Shown here piece after piece: positions 26,614 to 35,644 of a DNA stretch of 64,000 bases (its first letter is position 1; every line of letters begins with the position of its first letter). Source of the stretch: Paenibacillus aceti. GTDB taxonomy: Bacteria > Bacillota > Bacilli > Paenibacillales > Paenibacillaceae. The notes beneath the pieces are model-generated. The model was not told the origin of the DNA, did not search any database, and saw only the letters and a list, made by a program, of their open reading frames with translations. A program made the position numbers and the translations under genes. The DNA is taken from NCBI RefSeq assembly GCF_003614185.1, contig NZ_KZ987724.1, forward strand, positions 2,862,171 to 2,926,170, read 5' to 3'.

Positions 26614-27600
26614 TTAATCGTTATAGCCTTCCGGATGATTGCTATGCCAGTTCCAGGCACTGCCGATAATGTCATGCAGATTGTCGCGCGAAGGCTTCCA
26701 GCCAAGCACCGTTCTTGCCTTGTTGGAAGAAGCGATCAACACAGCGGGATCACCCGCACGGCGCGGTGTTGTCTGCACCGGGAAATCACGGCCGGTCACT
26801 TCACGCACTGCCTCGATCATCTCTTTGACCGAGAAGCCTTGGCCACTGCCGAGGTTGAATACATCGCTATCACCACCAGCGATCAAGTATTCAACAGCAC
26901 GCAGATGAGCGTCCGCTAAATCACTGACATGGATATAATCGCGGATACATGTCCCATCTGGAGTATTATAGTCATCACCAAAAATCTTGATCGATTCGCG
27001 CTGTCCCAGCGCCGCCTGCAAAATAAGCGGGATGAGATGGGTTTCCGGTTTATGATCCTCGCCAATCTTGCCGCTGGCATGAGCGCCAGCTGCGTTGAAG
27101 TAACGCAAGGCCACATATTTGATGCCGAGCACCTGATCGAACCAGGCCATCATCCGTTCCATCGTCAGCTTCGTCTCACCGTACACATTCGTCGGATGGG
27201 TTGGATCGCTCTCCTCAATCGGCACCTTCTCCGGCTCACCATAGGTGGCTGCCGTGGAGGAGAACACAATTTTGCGGACATTCGCCTGATCCATTGCTTC
27301 CAGCAAGCATAGCGTGCCGTACACATTGTTGTCGTAATATTTTACCGGGTCCTTCATGCTCTCTCCTACCAGAGAATTCGCCGCAAAATGAATGACCGCC
27401 TCGATCTCATTCTCAGCGAATAGCTTCGCCAGCAGCTCCTTATCACGCAGATCGCCTTCATACAACTTTCCGCCCAGGAGCGCATCCTTATGTCCAGTCT
27501 GCAAATTATCGATAACGACTACTTCCTTACCTTGAGCCAGCAGCTCTGCTACCGTGTGGGAACCGATATATCCTGCTCCGCCAGTGATCAAAATCCCCAT
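26614..27600 (-). CDS. galE: UDP-glucose 4-epimerase
   Basis: This 328-residue short-chain dehydrogenase-type epimerase interconverts UDP-galactose and UDP-glucose. The NAD-binding motif is GGAGYIGSH at the N-terminus. The catalytic set is the Ser/Thr of FSSTAATYG with YGETK (YxxxK). Sugar-binding blocks LRYFNAAGAH and GDDYNTPDGTCIRDYIHVSD follow. It starts one base after the galK stop triplet and is followed by galT, so the three Leloir enzymes are one operon. Confidence 0.97.
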   Translation of the reverse strand: MGILITGGAGYIGSHTVAELLAQGKEVVVIDNLQTGHKDALLGGKLYEGDLRDKELLAKLFAENEIEAVIHFAANSLVGESMKDPVKYYDNNVYGTLCLLEAMDQANVRKIVFSSTAATYGEPEKVPIEESDPTHPTNVYGETKLTMERMMAWFDQVLGIKYVALRYFNAAGAHASGKIGEDHKPETHLIPLILQAALGQRESIKIFGDDYNTPDGTCIRDYIHVSDLADAHLRAVEYLIAGGDSDVFNLGSGQGFSVKEMIEAVREVTGRDFPVQTTPRRAGDPAVLIASSNKARTVLGWKPSRDNLHDIIGSAWNWHSNHPEGYND

Positions 27601-27601
27601 T

Positions 27602-28780
27602 TTAATTAGCCTCCTTCATTTCATGGACTCCATCGCCCACGCCGCATACATAAAATTCGCCCTTCAGGCCCGTTCTCTTCTCATAAGCTGCGCCTACCTC
27701 AGCTAAGAACCGCTCGACAGAATCCTCATGAACCAGCGATACAGTACATCCGCCAAAGCCAGCGCCGGTCATCCGCGAACCGAGTGTGCCTTCGATCTTC
27801 TGCGCTTCCTCAACCAACACATCCAGCTCCATACAGCTAACTTCATATAGATCACGCAGGGAAGCGTGGGAAGCATTCATCAATTGCCCGAAGCCAGCCA
27901 AATCATTAGCGCGCAGCGCTTCGACCGACTTCAGCACTCTGGCATTCTCTTCAACGACATGGGTCGCTCTTTGCAGGAGCACTTCATCTGTGAATTTGCC
28001 CTTCAACGGCTCCAATTGCTCTGTGGACAGATGCGCCAGGTACTCCAAGCCAGGTACGTCCTGCTGTAAAAGCTTCAAGGCCGCGTCGCATTGCTCACGG
28101 CGCTCATTATATTTGGAATCCACTAGCCCTCTGCGCTTGTTCGTGTTGCTGATGACGAGCTTATAAGCCCCTGTTACAAAAGGCACCCATTCAAACTCCA
28201 GCGTGTCGCACATCAACAGGATCGCATGATCTTTAGCCCCGTTCGCAACTGCGAACTGATCCATAATTCCGCTGTTTACACCCACGAACTGATTCTCAGC
28301 CCGCTGCGATAGTTTAGCGATTTCCACCTTATCGGCAGGCTGCTTCTCCATGATCAGCAATCCATAGGCCGTTACAACCTCGATAGAAGCGGAGGATGAG
28401 AGACCCGCTCCATTAGGAATTTCACCATGGAACAGAATTTCATAGCCACTGTTTAGTTGAACGCCAAGCTTGCCAAGCTCTACGATGACGCCGATCGGAT
28501 AATCCACCCACTCGCCGGTCTTGCTGCTGCCAAGCTGCTGTACATCGAACTCAGCCTGATAGGGGAGGTTTGTAGAAGCGAATAATACCTTCTGGTCAGC
28601 GCGCTTGCGGATCGCCATCGTCGTGCCAACCTCCAATGCTGCTGGCAGCACATATCCGCCGTTATAGTCAATATGCTCGCCGATCAGATTCACGCGCCCC
28701 GGCGCATTGAAGACTGATACAGCTTGCGTGCTCTCACCGTACCGTGATATAAACAATTGTTCCATCTCTTGTCGTCTCAT
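27602..28780 (-). CDS. galK: Galactokinase
   Basis: This GHMP-family kinase phosphorylates galactose at C1. From the start at 28780 it has 392 residues. Signatures are FNAPGRVNLIGEHIDYNGGY (galactokinase signature), GAGLSSSASIEVV (ATP loop) and GSRMTGAGFGGCTVSLV. The frame is open to 28855, but 28780 has GAGGTG 9 bases before the ATG, and the family begins close to this point. It is the first gene of galKET, divergent from an AraC regulator. Confidence 0.96.
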   Translation of the reverse strand: MRRQEMEQLFISRYGESTQAVSVFNAPGRVNLIGEHIDYNGGYVLPAALEVGTTMAIRKRADQKVLFASTNLPYQAEFDVQQLGSSKTGEWVDYPIGVIVELGKLGVQLNSGYEILFHGEIPNGAGLSSSASIEVVTAYGLLIMEKQPADKVEIAKLSQRAENQFVGVNSGIMDQFAVANGAKDHAILLMCDTLEFEWVPFVTGAYKLVISNTNKRRGLVDSKYNERREQCDAALKLLQQDVPGLEYLAHLSTEQLEPLKGKFTDEVLLQRATHVVEENARVLKSVEALRANDLAGFGQLMNASHASLRDLYEVSCMELDVLVEEAQKIEGTLGSRMTGAGFGGCTVSLVHEDSVERFLAEVGAAYEKRTGLKGEFYVCGVGDGVHEMKEAN

Positions 28781-28821
28781 CGTTATGGACACCTCATCAA
28801 TCATTTTAATTCCTTGACTTA

Positions 28822-28850
28822 AGTATAAGAAATATAGGCCGCATTCGTAA
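28822..28850 (-). promoter_or_regulatory. Promoter of galKET
   Basis: On the minus strand TTACGA (28850-28845), 17 bases, TATACT (28827-28822). The weak -35 fits activator dependence, plausibly on the divergent AraC-family protein. Confidence 0.55.
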
Positions 28851-28930
28851 TGCATCTATGCGAGCTATATATGGATAAATGTGACCCCAGATAGTAGAAT
28901 ATAAGTAGTATAGATAGAGGAGGTTGCCCT

Positions 28931-29785
28931 ATGCTCCAGGAAACCTACAGCGCTGCCGCGAATCCGGAGGTCTTCGAATCTAGTGATCTACATGTGCTGT
29001 TCGCGGGAGAGAGCCAGACTGCAGCCGATCATCGACTCGGTCCAAAAGTATATGATTATTTCCTGCTGCATTTTGTTGAGCAGGGTAAAGGAAGCTTTCG
29101 GACTGAATTTGCCTACTACTCACTTCGTGCAGGAGATTGCTTCCTGATCCAGCCTGATCAACTGGTCAGCTACGCCTCGGATAAGAGTGACCCTTGGCAG
29201 TACCGCTGGATTGCCTTCACGGGCGATAAAGCAGCCGAGCTTGTCCAGCGCGCCGGATTCACTCCGCAGACCGCGGTGTTCAGCTCCAGCTCAGACAGCA
29301 CCATTCCCGGGATGTTAGAGTCTGTGCTGCAAGTTTTTCGGACACGAAAACCTAGCTCTCATTCCGCCTCACTAGGTTATCTGCACCTGATCATGGCCGA
29401 GGCGGAAGAGAAGCTGGTGCGCGAATCCGCTCTGCCTGCCGGAGAATCCGGGGTCCAGCGAACCGTCAAGCAAATGATATATTATATGAGCAGCCAATAT
29501 GCGCATCCGATCTCTATTGAACAAATGTGCTCTAGCCTCGGATATAACCGTGCTTATCTGTCGCGCATATTCAAGAAGGCTACCGGCTTGACTCCGGTCA
29601 CTTATTTGCTCAAGCTCAGAATCGATAAGTCCCGGCAGCTGCTGCGAGAGAGACCTGAACTATCCATCGAACAGATCTCCGCCTCGGTCGGACTCACCGA
29701 TGCCTTGTATTTCTCGCGTCAATTCCGCCGATTTCACGGTGAATCTCCCAGCGAGTACCGTAAAAATGCAGCAGGACAAAACTGA
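28931..29785 (+). CDS. AraC-family regulator, divergent from galKET
   Basis: This is a 284-residue transcription regulator. The N-terminal cupin-type effector domain (about 20-150; LHFVEQGKGSFRTEFAYYSL, then GDCFLIQPDQLVSYA) is followed by two helix-turn-helix units (about 185-280; ISIEQMCSSLGYNRAYLSRIFKKATG and LSIEQISASVGLTDALYFSRQFRRF split over the two). The layout matches sugar-responsive AraC activators. AGGAGG precedes the ATG. Its divergent position, 150 bp from galK, makes it the natural candidate for control of galactose genes; this is inference from context. Confidence 0.9.
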   Translation: MLQETYSAAANPEVFESSDLHVLFAGESQTAADHRLGPKVYDYFLLHFVEQGKGSFRTEFAYYSLRAGDCFLIQPDQLVSYASDKSDPWQYRWIAFTGDKAAELVQRAGFTPQTAVFSSSSDSTIPGMLESVLQVFRTRKPSSHSASLGYLHLIMAEAEEKLVRESALPAGESGVQRTVKQMIYYMSSQYAHPISIEQMCSSLGYNRAYLSRIFKKATGLTPVTYLLKLRIDKSRQLLRERPELSIEQISASVGLTDALYFSRQFRRFHGESPSEYRKNAAGQN

Positions 29786-29811
29786 CCTCCTGACTGCCTA
29801 AGAAAATCTAC

Positions 29812-29851
29812 AAAAAACACCCTCACAGCCTGATCGACTTGATGAGGGTGT
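29812..29851 (-). terminator. Terminator after tgl
   Basis: ACACCCTCA (29817-29825) pairs with TGAGGGTGT (29843-29851). The minus strand continues TTTTTTG. It also lies downstream of the convergent AraC gene. Confidence 0.85.
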
Positions 29852-29904
29852 CCGCCAATAATTTCCACTTACGAAACATATCATATCCGATGTCATCCGA
29901 TATA

Positions 29905-30678
29905 TCAAGAAAGCAAATAGATGCGGGCTCCAACCCTTGCTACGCCTTGGCTCAGCCTTTGGGTATAGGCAAAATCCAGGGAGTCCACAACATCCATCAG
30001 GTAGGCTGAAGTCGTGCTGCCTGGTTTTCTTTTGGCATTCAGGGAACGTATGATATAATCTGCTGTCACGATACCGATCCCGTGGGCATAATAGAGTTCC
30101 TCCGGTAGCAGAATGGCATTCTCCCCCTGCCATTGTGGTGTAGAAGGATCAAAATCCGGGTTCTTGAAATAGAGCACATCCCCAGGGAAAGCCTCAACCC
30201 CGCTAAATGAATTAATGCGCAAATCACTGTCATACTTCCAATCATACAGCACCAAATCAGCAAAATAGGTATTAAACGACTGATCACCAATCATCTCTAA
30301 TACACCATTGTACAGAACAATCACCATAGCCGTTGCACATTCGAATGCATACTTCGGACCATTTTTGAAAATATCGCGGATCGCCTCCGCCGGGGTCACA
30401 TCACTGCGCTGTTGGAATCCCCCATTAGCGAGACGAATCCAGTAATCCGCATTACAGCGTGAGGTTTGAAAAGTAGCAAATCTCGCACCGCTATCGTATA
30501 GAGCATGGGAGGACTCGACAATTTTCCCTCTGGTCCTTAGCTCAAACTTCAGATTATCTATAGAACTATAATGATATTCCTCTGGGCTTTCCTGCTTCAT
30601 CCGTAAAATCTGTTGCTCGAGGGCGGTTAGCTCCATCCGCCCGATCTGCTCCGCTTCTCCTGGCGGAAGAATGATCAT
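29905..30678 (-). CDS. tgl: Protein-glutamine gamma-glutamyltransferase (spore coat transglutaminase)
   Basis: This 257-residue enzyme is expected to cross-link Gln and Lys side chains of spore coat proteins. The catalytic cysteine is C114 in YAFECATAMVIV. Other segments also match B. subtilis Tgl as I recall it: DSGARFATF, AIRDIFKNGPKYAFE, LYDWKYDSDL, GDVLYFKNPDFDP, WQGENAILL, and YYAHGIGI. The frame can be extended three codons to a GTG, but ATG at 30678 has GAGGTG six bases before it. Its presence supports an endospore former. Confidence 0.93.
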   Translation of the reverse strand: MIILPPGEAEQIGRMELTALEQQILRMKQESPEEYHYSSIDNLKFELRTRGKIVESSHALYDSGARFATFQTSRCNADYWIRLANGGFQQRSDVTPAEAIRDIFKNGPKYAFECATAMVIVLYNGVLEMIGDQSFNTYFADLVLYDWKYDSDLRINSFSGVEAFPGDVLYFKNPDFDPSTPQWQGENAILLPEELYYAHGIGIVTADYIIRSLNAKRKPGSTTSAYLMDVVDSLDFAYTQRLSQGVARVGARIYLLS

Positions 30679-30738
30679 CGTACCCACCTCGCAATGTTGT
30701 TATAAGCTTATTGTACGCAGGCAGGTGACGATAAGTGC

Positions 30739-31482
30739 CTATAGGAATTGGCTGACTTCCGCCATAACCGCACCAATCGGGTCCGTAATCAACAGATCGG
30801 CACGATGATCATAGGCAGTTGGTGAAGCATTGAGCAGCACCGTCCGTCCTCCATTGAAATAAGTCACTAGATGCGCCGCCGGTTGAACGGTCAAGGATGT
30901 GCCGCCGATCAGCAGCAAATCCGCCGCCGCGATCGCTTGAATACTCTCCGACAGCACCTGATTGTCGAGATTCTCGCCATACAGGACCACATCCGGCTTG
31001 ACGATCCCCCCGCAAGCATGGCAAGTCGGTACAACGGATCGGCTCTGCATCACCTCATCCAGGCTATGAAATAGTCGGCAGCTCATACAGTAATTGCGAT
31101 GGATTGAGCCGTGAAGCTCGAGCACCTTCTTGCTGCCAGCCAGTTGATGCAGGCCGTCGATATTTTGCGTAATGATATGAGTCAGCTTGCCCTCCTGCTC
31201 CAGCTTGGCCAGACTGACATGAGCCGGGTTAGGACGAGCCTCCGTATGAATCATCTTCGTCTTGTAGAAATCATAGAACACCTCAGGATGACGGTCGAAG
31301 AATGGACGGCTGAGTATCTCCTCTGGCGCATAGGGAGAAGCCGTCTCCATTTGATAAATTCCCGCAGCAGACCGGAAGTCGGGAATTCCACTCTCGGTCG
31401 AAATCCCCGCCCCACCGAAGAATACGATCCTCTCGCTCTCTCCGATCCATTTTGCCAACAGTTCTATCTTCTTCTTTTCCAT
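30739..31482 (-). CDS. NAD-dependent protein deacylase (Sir2 family)
   Basis: This 247-residue sirtuin removes acyl groups from lysines using NAD. The Rossmann motif GGAGISTESGIPDFR is at about 23-37. The catalytic region shows ITQNIDGLHQLAG and ELHGSIHRNYC, and two CxxC pairs (CMSC, CHAC) make the zinc site. The final NAD motif is LLLIGGTSLTVQPAA. It follows a HAD hydrolase gene by 31 bp, probably in one operon; no terminator was seen before tgl. The class of acyl group cannot be decided. Confidence 0.94.
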   Translation of the reverse strand: MEKKKIELLAKWIGESERIVFFGGAGISTESGIPDFRSAAGIYQMETASPYAPEEILSRPFFDRHPEVFYDFYKTKMIHTEARPNPAHVSLAKLEQEGKLTHIITQNIDGLHQLAGSKKVLELHGSIHRNYCMSCRLFHSLDEVMQSRSVVPTCHACGGIVKPDVVLYGENLDNQVLSESIQAIAAADLLLIGGTSLTVQPAAHLVTYFNGGRTVLLNASPTAYDHRADLLITDPIGAVMAEVSQFL

Positions 31483-31513
31483 CTTTCAGATCCCCTTTGT
31501 TCTTATTTAATAC

Positions 31514-32287
31514 TTACTGAGCCGACAGAACTGATAATTCCGAATAGCTGCGAATGATAGCATCTGCGTCCAACAAATAGCTCTCACCAGTTCCATCCTC
31601 AGCGATGCCGATCATATATGACGCCGCGGCCAGTCTTCCCATCACCATATCGCCATTACTGTCTCCGATCACAATGCATTGCTGCGGTAGCAATCCTATC
31701 TCCTTAATGGCCAGCTGCGCCATCTCCGGGTCGGGCTTCCCCTTACGGACACGATCACGACCGACGACGCTTGAAAAATAACGGCGCAGCCCCATCCAGT
31801 CCAAATGCTTCTCAGCCTCCCGCGTGGTATCCGATGTAACTACAGCAAGCTTCATCCCGGCCTCATGACAGGCCTGCAGAAATTCAGGCAATCCCGGCAG
31901 TGGCACCGTGTTCTTCTGCTTGGTCAGTTCCTGCATCGCCCGCTTATTATGGCGTCTTACCTGCATGGTCGCTTCATTCCAGGGAATGCCCACGGCATAT
32001 AGCTTCCAGGCCAGCAGCGCTGTAACCTCTTCCTCCGTCCCCATCGCAATCGGGCCGGTCTTATCATAGCCGATAATGCCTCTTGTCGGATCGATGATCA
32101 GACCCAGCCGCTCACTCTGTTCTCTGATAGGCTCCGCTCCAAGTTCTGTCAAATCATTATCCAGTAAAGCGATCAGTTTCTCCGCCCACGATCCCCACAT
32201 CTGCATAAAATCTAACAGCGTACCATCCTTATCGAACAATATCCCGGAGCAGGGAATCGTCTGGCCTCCTATCCGGACCTGCGTCAT
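31514..32287 (-). CDS. HAD-superfamily phosphatase
   Basis: This is a 257-residue haloacid-dehalogenase hydrolase. Motif I is LFDKDGTLLDF (nucleophile Asp and +2 Asp), motif II is AVVTSDTT, motif III Lys is in RKGKPDPEM, and motif IV is CIVIGDSNGDMVMG. A helical cap lies between motifs I and II. It resembles phosphoglycolate phosphatase-like enzymes, but the substrate is unknown. Starts at 32290 or 32287 both follow GGAGG; the latter has better spacing. It is cotranscribed with the sirtuin. Confidence 0.88.
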   Translation of the reverse strand: MTQVRIGGQTIPCSGILFDKDGTLLDFMQMWGSWAEKLIALLDNDLTELGAEPIREQSERLGLIIDPTRGIIGYDKTGPIAMGTEEEVTALLAWKLYAVGIPWNEATMQVRRHNKRAMQELTKQKNTVPLPGLPEFLQACHEAGMKLAVVTSDTTREAEKHLDWMGLRRYFSSVVGRDRVRKGKPDPEMAQLAIKEIGLLPQQCIVIGDSNGDMVMGRLAAASYMIGIAEDGTGESYLLDADAIIRSYSELSVLSAQ

Positions 32288-32340
32288 CATCTCACCTCCA
32301 ACGTTTCTCCTCATGTTTATTCACATTATTTGTCTCTTCT

Positions 32341-32369
32341 ATTGTACCTTTAAGTGCTGATCCAGACAA
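32341..32369 (-). promoter_or_regulatory. Promoter of the HAD-sirtuin genes
   Basis: On the minus strand TTGTCT (32369-32364), 17 bases, TACAAT (32346-32341). It sits about 50 bases before the HAD start. The rest of the gap up to the acyltransferase (32592) is AT-rich; nothing further is assigned there. Confidence 0.55.
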
Positions 32370-32591
32370 AACGCCCATGATCCACACTGAAATAGAACAT
32401 ATGTCAACAGATTGACACAGCTTAACAAACTGTTAGCGCTTTCTATCGTGATTATAATCACAAAGTGGCTTCTATAAAGATAGTACCTTATAGCTGAACG
32501 ATGATTGTCAAAATTTTTATTAATTTATTTTAAAACGTAATGACACAACCTGCGCAATCCGGCAGAGCAAAAGAGAGGTATCGCCTTCGCC

Positions 32592-33650
32592 ATGACTAAC
32601 CATTGTATAAGTTCACGGGGAGAGACATTTTTTCTGAATCTGCGCTTTTTACTGATCGTTTGCGTCTTTGTCGGCAATGCCATTGAACCGTTAATCACCA
32701 GGCTCGCTGGCATGGAAGCTTTATATATGTGGATATTCACTTTTCATATGCCGCTGTTCGTCTTAGTTACAGGTTATTTCGCAAGGAGCAATCTGTTCGG
32801 GGACTCCGGTCGTAAGGCGCTATTGCAAATCGGCTTGCAGTACGCTATTTTTCAAACCTTATATTTAGCTCTGGACGCTCTCTGGTTCCATGTCCATAAT
32901 ACCCATTATTCCTATTTCGCCCCTTACTTGCTGCTCTGGTTCTTGGCAAGCCATGTTTGCTGGCGCCTGCTGAAGATGCTCATTCACAGGTGGTCGCTAC
33001 CTCAGCAGATCATTACTTCCATACTACTCGGTATCTCGGTCGGCTACTTGCCGGTAGACGGTGTCTGGTTCAGCATTTCACGGACCTTCGTCTTCTTCCC
33101 ATTCTTCATCATCGGCTATCACTTGTCCTTCGCCCGCTTAAGAGCATTCTATACCCGCAATGTGAAAATACTCTCTATGACCGCTTCCGTCCTACTGCTC
33201 CTATTCATCGCGATCGGCGGTATGAACATAGCTCCTGGATGGCTCTATGGCAATATGACTTACGTTCAGTTGGGTGAACCGGCCTGGTACACAGGTTTCT
33301 TCCGGTTGCTCTTGTATTTGCTGCAATTGGTCGCTGCTGCTTCCTTTCTCGCCTTTGTCCCCTGGCACAGAAGTGCGCTCACCGATATGGGGCGCAGAAC
33401 CCTGTATGTATTCTTGCTGCATGGCTTCATCATCCGGCTGGCGGCGCTCTCGCCCATCTATGACTGGATTCATAGCGACGCGGCCTCCTTGGGGATCATT
33501 GCTGCTGCCGTTGCCATGACCCTGCTACTATGTCAGCCGTTCGTCCGCAGGCTCAGCTCGCCGATGATCGAACCGTCCATCCAATGGCTCCTCAATTTGG
33601 AGCGCCGGGCCACACATTCCTTCGGTACTAGGTCGGCCAGCAAGCCCTGA
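32592..33650 (+). CDS. Membrane acyltransferase (acyltransferase-3, fucose 4-O-acetylase-like)
   Basis: This is a 352-residue polytopic membrane protein with about ten hydrophobic segments. The opening FFLNLRFLLIVCVFVGNAIEP aligns by eye with the YFDNLKFLLI start of fucose-4-O-acetylase-like enzymes, and FTFHMPLFVLVTGYFAR is the conserved second block. Such enzymes O-acetylate surface sugars. The usual FGH histidine of the first segment appears as VGN here, while the FHMPLF histidine is kept; activity may therefore differ. A GAGAGG motif lies 13 bases before the ATG, looser than ideal. No operon partner is visible. Confidence 0.8.
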   Translation: MTNHCISSRGETFFLNLRFLLIVCVFVGNAIEPLITRLAGMEALYMWIFTFHMPLFVLVTGYFARSNLFGDSGRKALLQIGLQYAIFQTLYLALDALWFHVHNTHYSYFAPYLLLWFLASHVCWRLLKMLIHRWSLPQQIITSILLGISVGYLPVDGVWFSISRTFVFFPFFIIGYHLSFARLRAFYTRNVKILSMTASVLLLLFIAIGGMNIAPGWLYGNMTYVQLGEPAWYTGFFRLLLYLLQLVAAASFLAFVPWHRSALTDMGRRTLYVFLLHGFIIRLAALSPIYDWIHSDAASLGIIAAAVAMTLLLCQPFVRRLSSPMIEPSIQWLLNLERRATHSFGTRSASKP

Positions 33651-33680
33651 GTTGTGAACCGTTGATTTCTAGCGGTAAAA

Positions 33681-33696
33681 CCTGCATTTTTGTAGG
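33681..33696. repeat. CCTGCA-type 16-bp palindrome
   Basis: CCTGCATTTTTGTAGG followed by CTT, close to the copies at 62022 and 62073. It lies 30 bp after the acyltransferase stop and may act as a 3' structure. Confidence 0.5.
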
Positions 33697-33852
33697 CTTG
33701 GAGCTTGTGCAGACAGGAGCGGTTTATACGGATATTTACTATATTTGATTGCTAGAAAAAGCAGAATACATATGATAGACTGTAAAGAAAACCTTTAGCG
33801 GTGTAAAGTTCCAAAATCTAAACTACATTCTACTCATGGGGGGATCGTCTAT

Positions 33853-35538
33853 ATGACAGCCAAGAAAATGCGTTCAGACATGATCAAGAAAGGCTTCGAC
33901 CGTGCGCCGCACCGCAGCTTGCTCCGTGCTGCTGGCGTTAAGGAAGAAGACTTCAACAAACCTTTTATCGCCGTATGTAATTCCTATATTGACATTGTCC
34001 CTGGGCATGTTCACTTGCAAGAGTTCGGCAAAATTGTCAAAGAGGCGATCCGCGAAGCCGGCGGAGTACCGTTCGAATTCAATACCATCGGCGTTGATGA
34101 CGGGATTGCGATGGGACATATCGGGATGCGCTACTCCTTGCCGAGCCGCGAGATTATCGCCGATGCGCTGGAAACTGTCGTATCCGCCCACTGGTTCGAT
34201 GGCATGGTCTGCATTCCGAACTGTGACAAGATCACTCCCGGTATGATGATGGGGGCGCTCCGCGTCAACATTCCGACGATCTTCGTCAGCGGCGGACCGA
34301 TGAAAGCCGGGGTGGACAGCAAAGGACGCAAGCTGTCATTAACCTCTGTATTCGAAGGCGTAGGCGCGCATCAGGCCGGCCAAATCAATGATTCCGATCT
34401 GCTGGAGCTAGAACAGTACGGCTGTCCAACCTGCGGGTCTTGTTCCGGCATGTTTACCGCCAACTCCATGAACTGTCTGGCTGAAGCGCTCGGGCTCGCG
34501 ATGCCAGGCAATGGTACGATTCTGGCTGTATCGGAAGAGCGCCGCGACTTCGTTAAGAAATCTGCACAGCAGCTGATGGAATTGATCAAGCTTGACCTCA
34601 AGCCGCGTGACATCGTCACCAAAGAATCCATCGATAATGCCTTTGCCCTGGATATGGCGATGGGCGGATCGACGAACACCGTATTGCATACCCTTGCCCT
34701 GGCCCAAGAAGCAGGGATCGATTATCCGCTGGAACGGATCAATGAAGTCGCGAACCGCGTGCCTCATATCGCCAAGCTTGCACCGGCTTCCGATATCTTC
34801 ATCGAGGATGTCGAGCGGGCAGGCGGTGTCAGCGCCGTCATCCATGAGTTATTGAAGAAACCGGGCGCCTTCTTCGGCGAACAAATGACGGTGACCGGCA
34901 AGACGATTGCCGAGAATGTCGCCGGCTGTGAGATCAAGGATACCAGCGTCATTCATACGCTCGATCAGCCTTATTCGGAGAAAGGCGGCCTGGCTATCTT
35001 GTACGGAAATCTCGCGCCGGAAGGCTCCGTGATCAAGGTCGGCGCTGTCGATCCAGCCGTTGGCGGATACCATAAAGGCCCAGCCGTCTGTTTCGACTCC
35101 CAGGAGGAAACGCTCGAAGGAATCGCCAATGGCAAGGTCAAGGAGGGCTGTGTTGTAGTCATCCGCTACGAGGGACCGAAGGGCGGACCGGGAATGCCGG
35201 AAATGCTCGCGCCTACTTCCCAAATCGCCGGCATGGGCCTCGGTGCCAAGGTCGGTCTGATCACCGATGGACGCTTCTCAGGAGCTTCGCGCGGCATCAG
35301 CATCGGCCATATCTCTCCGGAAGCAGCTGAGGGCGGACCGATCGCTTTCGTAGAGGACGGTGACATCATCGAGCTGGATCTCAACAATCGCAAAATCGAG
35401 CTGTTAGTCGATGAAGAAGTGCTGGCCGCCCGCCGTGCCAACTGGAAAGGCTTCGAGCCGAAGGTGAAGACTGGATACCTGGCCCGTTACTCCAAGCTCG
35501 TTACGAATGCCAGCTCCGGCGGAGTTATGAAGATTTAA
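33853..35538 (+). CDS. ilvD: Dihydroxy-acid dehydratase
   Basis: This enzyme makes the 2-keto acids in isoleucine and valine synthesis. The 561 residues match the family. Cluster and metal-binding blocks are [29 protein letters not shown] and the GRFSGASRG segment near the C-terminus. GGGGGGATC precedes the ATG by six bases. It is a single-gene unit with its own terminator, away from other ilv genes. No T-box or other leader was found in the 202-bp upstream gap. Confidence 0.97.
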   Translation: MTAKKMRSDMIKKGFDRAPHRSLLRAAGVKEEDFNKPFIAVCNSYIDIVPGHVHLQEFGKIVKEAIREAGGVPFEFNTIGVDDGIAMGHIGMRYSLPSREIIADALETVVSAHWFDGMVCIPNCDKITPGMMMGALRVNIPTIFVSGGPMKAGVDSKGRKLSLTSVFEGVGAHQAGQINDSDLLELEQYGCPTCGSCSGMFTANSMNCLAEALGLAMPGNGTILAVSEERRDFVKKSAQQLMELIKLDLKPRDIVTKESIDNAFALDMAMGGSTNTVLHTLALAQEAGIDYPLERINEVANRVPHIAKLAPASDIFIEDVERAGGVSAVIHELLKKPGAFFGEQMTVTGKTIAENVAGCEIKDTSVIHTLDQPYSEKGGLAILYGNLAPEGSVIKVGAVDPAVGGYHKGPAVCFDSQEETLEGIANGKVKEGCVVVIRYEGPKGGPGMPEMLAPTSQIAGMGLGAKVGLITDGRFSGASRGISIGHISPEAAEGGPIAFVEDGDIIELDLNNRKIELLVDEEVLAARRANWKGFEPKVKTGYLARYSKLVTNASSGGVMKI

Positions 35539-35582
35539 GAGAACAGAAGATAAAAGCCTGTTGTCTCGTCAAGAGACTCAAA

Positions 35583-35618
35583 AAGCCTTGCCCCATCGGA
35601 ATCAAAGGGGCAAGGCTT
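35583..35618. terminator. Bidirectional terminator between ilvD and the deacetylase gene
   Basis: AAGCCTTGCCCC (35583-35594) pairs perfectly with GGGGCAAGGCTT (35607-35618). T-runs follow in both directions, fitting the two convergent genes. Confidence 0.92.
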
Positions 35619-35644
35619 TTTGTATAAACAATAGATAATAACCG

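Noticed and set aside
33651-33852. T-box or other amino-acid riboswitch before ilvD
   Set aside because: The gap is 202 bp and lacks the GGGTGGTACCGCG core or a terminator; only weak promoter-like boxes are seen.
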